Below are positions 6,746 to 11,129 of a DNA stretch of 11,129 nucleotides, piece by piece. Where the stretch lies: assembly GCA_934119965.1 (NCBI GenBank), contig CAKOTA010000028.1:1-11129 (forward strand), given 5' to 3'. Source of the DNA: an uncultured Bacilli bacterium. Its GTDB lineage: Bacteria > Bacillota_I > Bacilli_A > RF39 > UBA660. Position 1 is the stretch's first letter. Each line of letters opens with the position of its first letter. The translations under genes were made by a program, and so were the position numbers. Below the pieces are notes generated by a model. That model did not search any database. It was not told the DNA's origin and saw only the letters and a program-made list of their open reading frames with translations.

Positions 6746-7780
6746 ATGTATGATAATTATATTGTAAAAGAAGATTTAGAGATGATAATATCTCAAAAAA
6801 TAGACTTTGAAAAATTAAGGAATAAAACAATTTTAATAACTGGGGCAAATGGATTGATAGCATCATATTATACTTATACATTAATGTATTTGAATGACAC
6901 CAAAAAATTAAATATAAAAATCATATTATTAGTTAGGAATAAAGAAAAAACATTGAAGAATATAGGAAAAAGAAATGATATACTTATATTGGAGCAAGAT
7001 GTATGTGATAAAATAGAATATAAGGAAAAGATTGATTATATTATTCATATGGCAAGTTCTTCAAATCCAAAAACAATTATAGACAAACCCGTTGATATAA
7101 TAAAAGCTAATGTTATTGGTACATTTAATGTATTAAATGTAGCAAAAGATAATAATGCTGAAATTTTATTTACTTCTACGAGAGAGATTTATGGAAAAGT
7201 AGATGAAAATATTAAAGAGATAGAAGAAGAAGACTATGGAGCATTAAAATGTGATGAATTAAGAGCTTGTTATCCAGAAAGCAAACGAATGGCAGAAAAC
7301 TTAATTATTAGTTATGCATATCAGTATAATATAAAATATAAAATTGCTAGAATAGCACATACTTATGGACCTGGTATGAGTATTAATTCAGATGGAAGAA
7401 TTATGTCAGATGTATTAGAAGATGCTATTAAAAATAGAAATATAGTTTTGAAAAGTGATGGACAAGCAATTAGATCATTTTGTTATATTGTCGATACAAT
7501 TACAGCATTATTTCTAATAACAGTTAGCTCATTAGATAATCAAATATATAATATTTCTAATGAGACAGAAGAAATATCTGTAAGAGATTTAGCTTATAAA
7601 GTAAAAGAAATTTCTAATAAAAACATTGATGTAAAATTCGAAATAGAAAATGATGATAGAAAGTATGTTAAGTTTAAAAGAGTAAAATTAAAGACTGAAA
7701 AACTAGAAAAATTAGGATGGAAGCCTATTGTAAATTTAGAGAAAGGAGTAAAAAGAACTCTAAAAAGTTTTGAACTATAA
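6746..7780 (+). CDS. Extended SDR, NDP-sugar epimerase/dehydratase/reductase-like
   Basis: This 344-residue cytoplasmic oxidoreductase has the dinucleotide-binding TGANGLIA (32-39) after a beta strand, and HMASS (101-105) at the fourth strand. Its catalytic set is FTSTREIYG (142-150) plus the YPESK motif with Tyr176 and Lys180. The C-terminal substrate domain follows, with ARIAHTYGPG (201-210) and RSFCYIVD (243-250), as in UDP-glucuronate decarboxylase-like and epimerase relatives. A basic Arg64 after the second strand hints at NADP(H) over NAD(H), though this is uncertain. An N-terminal arm of about 25 residues precedes the fold. AAGGAG (6731-6736) supports the ATG. Directly behind the cytidylyltransferase, it probably makes or reduces the sugar/polyol that is CDP-activated. 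Alternatively it modifies an unrelated nucleotide sugar. Its product cannot be deduced from sequence. Confidence 0.85.
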   Translation: MYDNYIVKEDLEMIISQKIDFEKLRNKTILITGANGLIASYYTYTLMYLNDTKKLNIKIILLVRNKEKTLKNIGKRNDILILEQDVCDKIEYKEKIDYIIHMASSSNPKTIIDKPVDIIKANVIGTFNVLNVAKDNNAEILFTSTREIYGKVDENIKEIEEEDYGALKCDELRACYPESKRMAENLIISYAYQYNIKYKIARIAHTYGPGMSINSDGRIMSDVLEDAIKNRNIVLKSDGQAIRSFCYIVDTITALFLITVSSLDNQIYNISNETEEISVRDLAYKVKEISNKNIDVKFEIENDDRKYVKFKRVKLKTEKLEKLGWKPIVNLEKGVKRTLKSFEL

Positions 7781-7781
7781 A

Positions 7782-9323
7782 ATGATTGAGGAATCAAGAA
7801 CAAAAAATACAATAAAGAATGTAAAAACAGGTGCTATAGTACAGATTATAAACAAATTAATGGCTTTTATTGTGAGAACAGTTTTTATAAAAATGTTGAA
7901 TTCTGAATACTTAGGAATAAATGGGTTATTTACTAATATATTAACGATTTTGTCATTTACAGAGTTAGGAATTGGAACTGCAATAATTTTTAATATGTAT
8001 AAGCCAATTGCAATACATGATAATGAAAAATTAAAAAGTTTAATGAAGTTATATAAGAAATGTTATATAATAATTGGTTGTATAGTATTCTTTTTGGGAA
8101 TTTTAGTAATTCCATTTATGGGAGTTATAATAAAAGAAACTCCAAAAATAAAAGAAAATATTAATTGTATATATATATTATTCTTGTTTAATACGGCATC
8201 ATCTTATTTTTTTACTTATAAAAAATCTATTATTTCAGCATATCAAAAACAAAGTATAATTAATAATATAGATAGTATATTTTATTTAATAAAAAGTATT
8301 TTGGAAATAATTTTTTTAATAATAACAAGAAATTATATAGTATATTTAATTATTCAAATTTTAGGAACATTATTAGAAAACATAGTATTAGCAAAAAAAG
8401 CTGATAAGATGTTTACTTTTATAAAAGAAAAAAATGTAAAAGCACTTGACAAAAAAGAAAAAAAAGGGATATTATCTAATGTGAAGTCATTGGTAGTATA
8501 TAAATTTGGAACAGTAATAATGAATGGAACAGACAATATATTGATTTCTTCATTAGTGAATGTCGAAACGGTTGGTTTATGTTCAAACTATACATTAATT
8601 ATACAATCGGTAAAAAGTGTTGTAGAAACAGCTCTTAATGGAGTAACAGCAAGTGTTGGAAATTTAAATGCAGTTGCAAGTAATGAACAAAAAAAAGATA
8701 TATTTTATCAATTAACATTTATAAATTATTTAATTTATTCTTTTTGTGCGATTGCATTTATAATTTTATTAAATCCATTTATAGCTTTGTGGCTCGGAAA
8801 TGAATATGTTTTAAATATAGGAGTTTCAATTTCATTAGCAATAAGTTTTTGGGTTGAAGGACTGAGAAATCCAGGATATATTTTTCGAACAACATTAGGA
8901 TTATTTGAAAAAGGAAAAATAACACCATATATTGGTGCAATTGCTAATATTGTAATTTCAATAATTTTATGTAAGTATTTTGGCGTTGTTGGAATATTTA
9001 TTGGGACAACAATTGCTCAATTAGTATCATATTCATGGATAGATCCATATTTAATACATAAATATTCATTTAAAACATCATTTAAAGAATACTTAAAAAA
9101 ATATATAATATATGCAGTTGTTTTTGCAATAGAGTTGTTTATGTGTTTATTTATTAATAGTTATATAAGAATAGATGGAATTATGAAATTTATAATGCAA
9201 ATTATAATAGTTGTAATAGTTCCTAATACTATAAATTTGATTGTATTTTATAAAACACAAGAATATAATTCGCTGAAAGACAAATTTATTTATCCAATTG
9301 TAAGGAAACTAAGGAAAAGATAA
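7782..9323 (+). CDS. wzx: Wzx-like flippase (MOP/MATE superfamily polysaccharide transporter)
   Basis: An integral membrane protein of 513 residues, hydrophobic throughout with about a dozen to fourteen helices (first ones near 14-36, 46-70 and 92-115). SEYLGINGLF (41-50) and ELGIGTAI (61-68) in the first two helices are typical of Firmicutes Wzx-type proteins, and the length fits the family. Its role is to move the undecaprenyl-linked repeat unit from the inner to the outer membrane face for polymerisation. I chose the ATG at 7782, 1 nt after the preceding stop (TAA 7778-7780), as a termination-reinitiation start. No ribosome site is present at normal distance; GAAAGGAG at 7741-7748 is too far away. 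A TTG at 7770 in the same frame would add four residues (MNYK) and overlap the previous gene. Substrate is not readable. Confidence 0.92.
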   Translation: MIEESRTKNTIKNVKTGAIVQIINKLMAFIVRTVFIKMLNSEYLGINGLFTNILTILSFTELGIGTAIIFNMYKPIAIHDNEKLKSLMKLYKKCYIIIGCIVFFLGILVIPFMGVIIKETPKIKENINCIYILFLFNTASSYFFTYKKSIISAYQKQSIINNIDSIFYLIKSILEIIFLIITRNYIVYLIIQILGTLLENIVLAKKADKMFTFIKEKNVKALDKKEKKGILSNVKSLVVYKFGTVIMNGTDNILISSLVNVETVGLCSNYTLIIQSVKSVVETALNGVTASVGNLNAVASNEQKKDIFYQLTFINYLIYSFCAIAFIILLNPFIALWLGNEYVLNIGVSISLAISFWVEGLRNPGYIFRTTLGLFEKGKITPYIGAIANIVISIILCKYFGVVGIFIGTTIAQLVSYSWIDPYLIHKYSFKTSFKEYLKKYIIYAVVFAIELFMCLFINSYIRIDGIMKFIMQIIIVVIVPNTINLIVFYKTQEYNSLKDKFIYPIVRKLRKR

Positions 9324-9330
9324 GAGGTGA
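9324..9330 (+). promoter_or_regulatory. Ribosome binding site for the beta-helix gene
   Basis: GAGGTGA closely matches the anti-Shine-Dalgarno complement, begins immediately after the flippase stop (9321-9323), and lies 8 nt before the ATG at 9339. It fixes the start of the long open frame that runs to the window end. Confidence 0.75.
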
Positions 9331-9338
9331 TTAATAAT

Positions 9339-11129
9339 ATGAGTTATATATATGTAAAAAAGAGAAAAGACAAAATAAAATTCTTGCGTTTTTTGATATT
9401 TATAATCATATTGTTGATTACTTTATTTTTTATTATAAAAGAAGCGAATTATAGAAAAAATTATGATAAAAAAATACTATATTTAAAAGAAATTGATGAG
9501 AAAATGTCCCTAACAGAAGAAAATAACAATGGTGAAGTAAAAACTTATTATGTATCTGCAGATGGTACTTCAAAAGATGGAACTGATATAAATAGTCCAA
9601 TGTCGTTAAAAGAAGCAAATAAGAAAGTATATTATGGAAATGAGAGAGTACTTTTTAAAAATGGTGATATATTTTATGGGACAATAAATTTTGAAGTTGA
9701 AGCAACAGAAAGTCAGATGTTTTATATAGGAACATATGGAGATAGCAATGAAATGCCTATAATAAGTGGAGCTAATATTTTGAAAAATAAAGATGCATGG
9801 GAAATAGATGAAAAAGGAATATATAAGATAGATTTATCAGATTATTCTAATTTTGATGGAATTGGTAAAAAATATTGGGAACCATATAATATAGGATTTA
9901 TTATGGATGAAAAAGGCAATATATATGGTGATAGAAAAAGTAAAAAGGAATTATTAGAAAATGAAAATGACTTTTATTGTGAGGATAATTATTTATATAT
10001 AAAATCTGATGTAAACCCAAGCGAAAAAATGGGAAAGATAAAATTTGCTTCTCATAATAATTTAGTTAATTTATCATCAAATACAATAGTTACAGGCTTA
10101 AATATTCAATGCTCTGGAGTGCATGGAATTGTAAAAAAATCTAGTAATATAGAAAATGTGTATATACACGATTGTATAGTTCAAAATATAGGGGGAGCAG
10201 TACAATATGCAGATACATTTACAAGATATGGAAATGGAATTGAATTTTGGAATCAAGCTGAAAATGCTTTAATAGAGAATTGTATAATTAGAAATGTATA
10301 TGATGCAGGAGCTACATTTCAAGGAAGCTCTGTAGAACGTGGATTTAAAAATATTATAATTCAAAATAATATATTCATAGGTTGTACATATTCTGTTGAA
10401 ATCTTTTGTAGAAATAATCAACAGGGAGATAATGTAATTAGTATAGGAATTGATGAATGTATAGTTAAAAATAATATATCAGTCAATCAAGGAATGGGTT
10501 GGGGATATAAAGTTAGAAAAGATAAAGAACAAGCAGCAGAGCTAGTAACATGGTCATTACCAAAGAATAAAACTATTTTTTCTGTATTTAATAATAAATA
10601 TTATAATTCAAGAAGAATAAGATTTTATTCATCAAATGAAAAGAATGACTATAATCTAAAACATAATGTAAAAATTAATAATAATGAAATGTATTTATCG
10701 AAAGATACAATTTTAATAAATAATAAAGGTAATTATCAAGATAGATCAATTTTAAAAGAATATAATCAAGACCAAAATTCAACATTCAAACTATTAACAG
10801 ATGCACAAGTAGAACAAATATCAAATCCTGAAATATTAAACTCAAACGACTATAATGAAATAAAAACATATTATGAAGAATTAGAAAAAGAATTTGAATA
10901 TACAGAATTAAAACAAGAAATAATTGAAAAATATAATAATTTCTTAGTATCAAATGAAACACTATTATCAAAAGTAAATAACACTACTAATAATATAAAT
11001 TCAATAATTGGAAGAATAGAAGATATGACATTAGATACAACAAATGAAGCAAGTTTAAAGGAAATTATAAATATTATATATTCAGTAGAATCAAATATAA
11101 TTGGAGCTAATGTTAATAAAAATATTACA
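9339..11129 (+). CDS. Membrane-anchored right-handed parallel beta-helix protein (3' end outside window)
   Basis: The frame is open for 597 codons from ATG 9339 to the last base with no stop, so the gene is incomplete at its 3' end. The N-terminus is basic (KKRKDK, 7-12), followed by one strongly hydrophobic helix (about 15-33) with no cleavage site I can recognise, so the protein is probably a signal-anchored surface protein. TYYVSADGTSKDGTD (69-83) then NSPMSLKEA (85-93) is the typical entry of extracellular pectate-lyase-like beta-helices. Regular rungs at about 246-385 carry repeated HDCIVQN, ENCIIRN and DECIVKN units. From about 485 the protein becomes polar and helical, a possible linker to another domain. 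It could be a lyase/hydrolase, an epimerase or a binding protein for the polymer; no catalytic residues can be fixed by eye. Last in the visible operon. Confidence 0.85.
   Translation, partial: MSYIYVKKRKDKIKFLRFLIFIIILLITLFFIIKEANYRKNYDKKILYLKEIDEKMSLTEENNNGEVKTYYVSADGTSKDGTDINSPMSLKEANKKVYYGNERVLFKNGDIFYGTINFEVEATESQMFYIGTYGDSNEMPIISGANILKNKDAWEIDEKGIYKIDLSDYSNFDGIGKKYWEPYNIGFIMDEKGNIYGDRKSKKELLENENDFYCEDNYLYIKSDVNPSEKMGKIKFASHNNLVNLSSNTIVTGLNIQCSGVHGIVKKSSNIENVYIHDCIVQNIGGAVQYADTFTRYGNGIEFWNQAENALIENCIIRNVYDAGATFQGSSVERGFKNIIIQNNIFIGCTYSVEIFCRNNQQGDNVISIGIDECIVKNNISVNQGMGWGYKVRKDKEQAAELVTWSLPKNKTIFSVFNNKYYNSRRIRFYSSNEKNDYNLKHNVKINNNEMYLSKDTILINNKGNYQDRSILKEYNQDQNSTFKLLTDAQVEQISNPEILNSNDYNEIKTYYEELEKEFEYTELKQEIIEKYNNFLVSNETLLSKVNNTTNNINSIIGRIEDMTLDTTNEASLKEIINIIYSVESNIIGANVNKNIT

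Noticed and set aside
9301..9345. Possible transcription terminator between the flippase and the beta-helix gene
   Set aside because: The 15-nt gap holds a ribosome site, with no GC-containing inverted repeat followed by a T run. AT-only palindromes occur all over the window and are not meaningful.
1..11129. Alternative genetic code with TGA read as Trp or Gly (Mollicutes or Absconditabacteria-like)
   Set aside because: All domains are complete with the standard code and every Trp codon is TGG.

Overview
The window is very AT-rich (roughly a quarter G+C by eye). It reads as one uninterrupted block of co-oriented plus-strand genes for a cell-surface polysaccharide (capsule, exopolysaccharide or teichoic-acid-like polymer). 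Purine-rich Shine-Dalgarno sites, strongly A/T-biased codons, TAA/TAG stops and Lys/Ile/Asn-rich proteins suggest a low-GC Bacillota (Firmicutes), probably a gut Clostridia or RF39-type lineage. No phylogenetic marker is present, so this is inference. All Trp codons are TGG, so the standard bacterial code fits.

Layout. 1-77 is the tail of an unidentified upstream gene. 97-2020 holds two family-2 glycosyltransferases overlapping by 11 nt. 2025-2750 is a left-handed beta-helix O-acyltransferase with an unusual C-terminal extension. 2775-3911 is a Wzy-like polymerase. 3917-4741 is a LicD-family phosphotransferase. 4745-5965 is a polysaccharide pyruvyl transferase. 6016-6726 is an IspD/TarI-type cytidylyltransferase. 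6746-7780 is an extended SDR of the NDP-sugar epimerase/dehydratase group. 7782-9323 is a Wzx-like flippase. From 9339 to the window end a membrane-anchored right-handed beta-helix protein runs open for 597 codons with no stop.

How they work together (inference from families). The two transferases add sugars to a lipid-linked repeat unit started by an enzyme not in this window. The acyltransferase, pyruvyl transferase and LicD protein decorate it with acyl, pyruvate-ketal and phosphodiester-linked groups. The cytidylyltransferase plus SDR probably make the CDP-activated donor used by LicD. Wzx flips the finished unit and Wzy polymerises it outside. The surface beta-helix protein may trim, modify or bind the polymer.

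The genes are separated by 1-50 nt or overlap, and I see no internal promoter or terminator, so they are probably one operon continuing beyond both ends. There is no stretch over 300 bases without a gene. I saw no rRNA, tRNA, CRISPR, insertion sequence or transposase. The most notable points are the LicD/cytidylyltransferase/SDR module, the ambiguous start of the cytidylyltransferase behind an A8 tract, and the long beta-helix gene running off the end.
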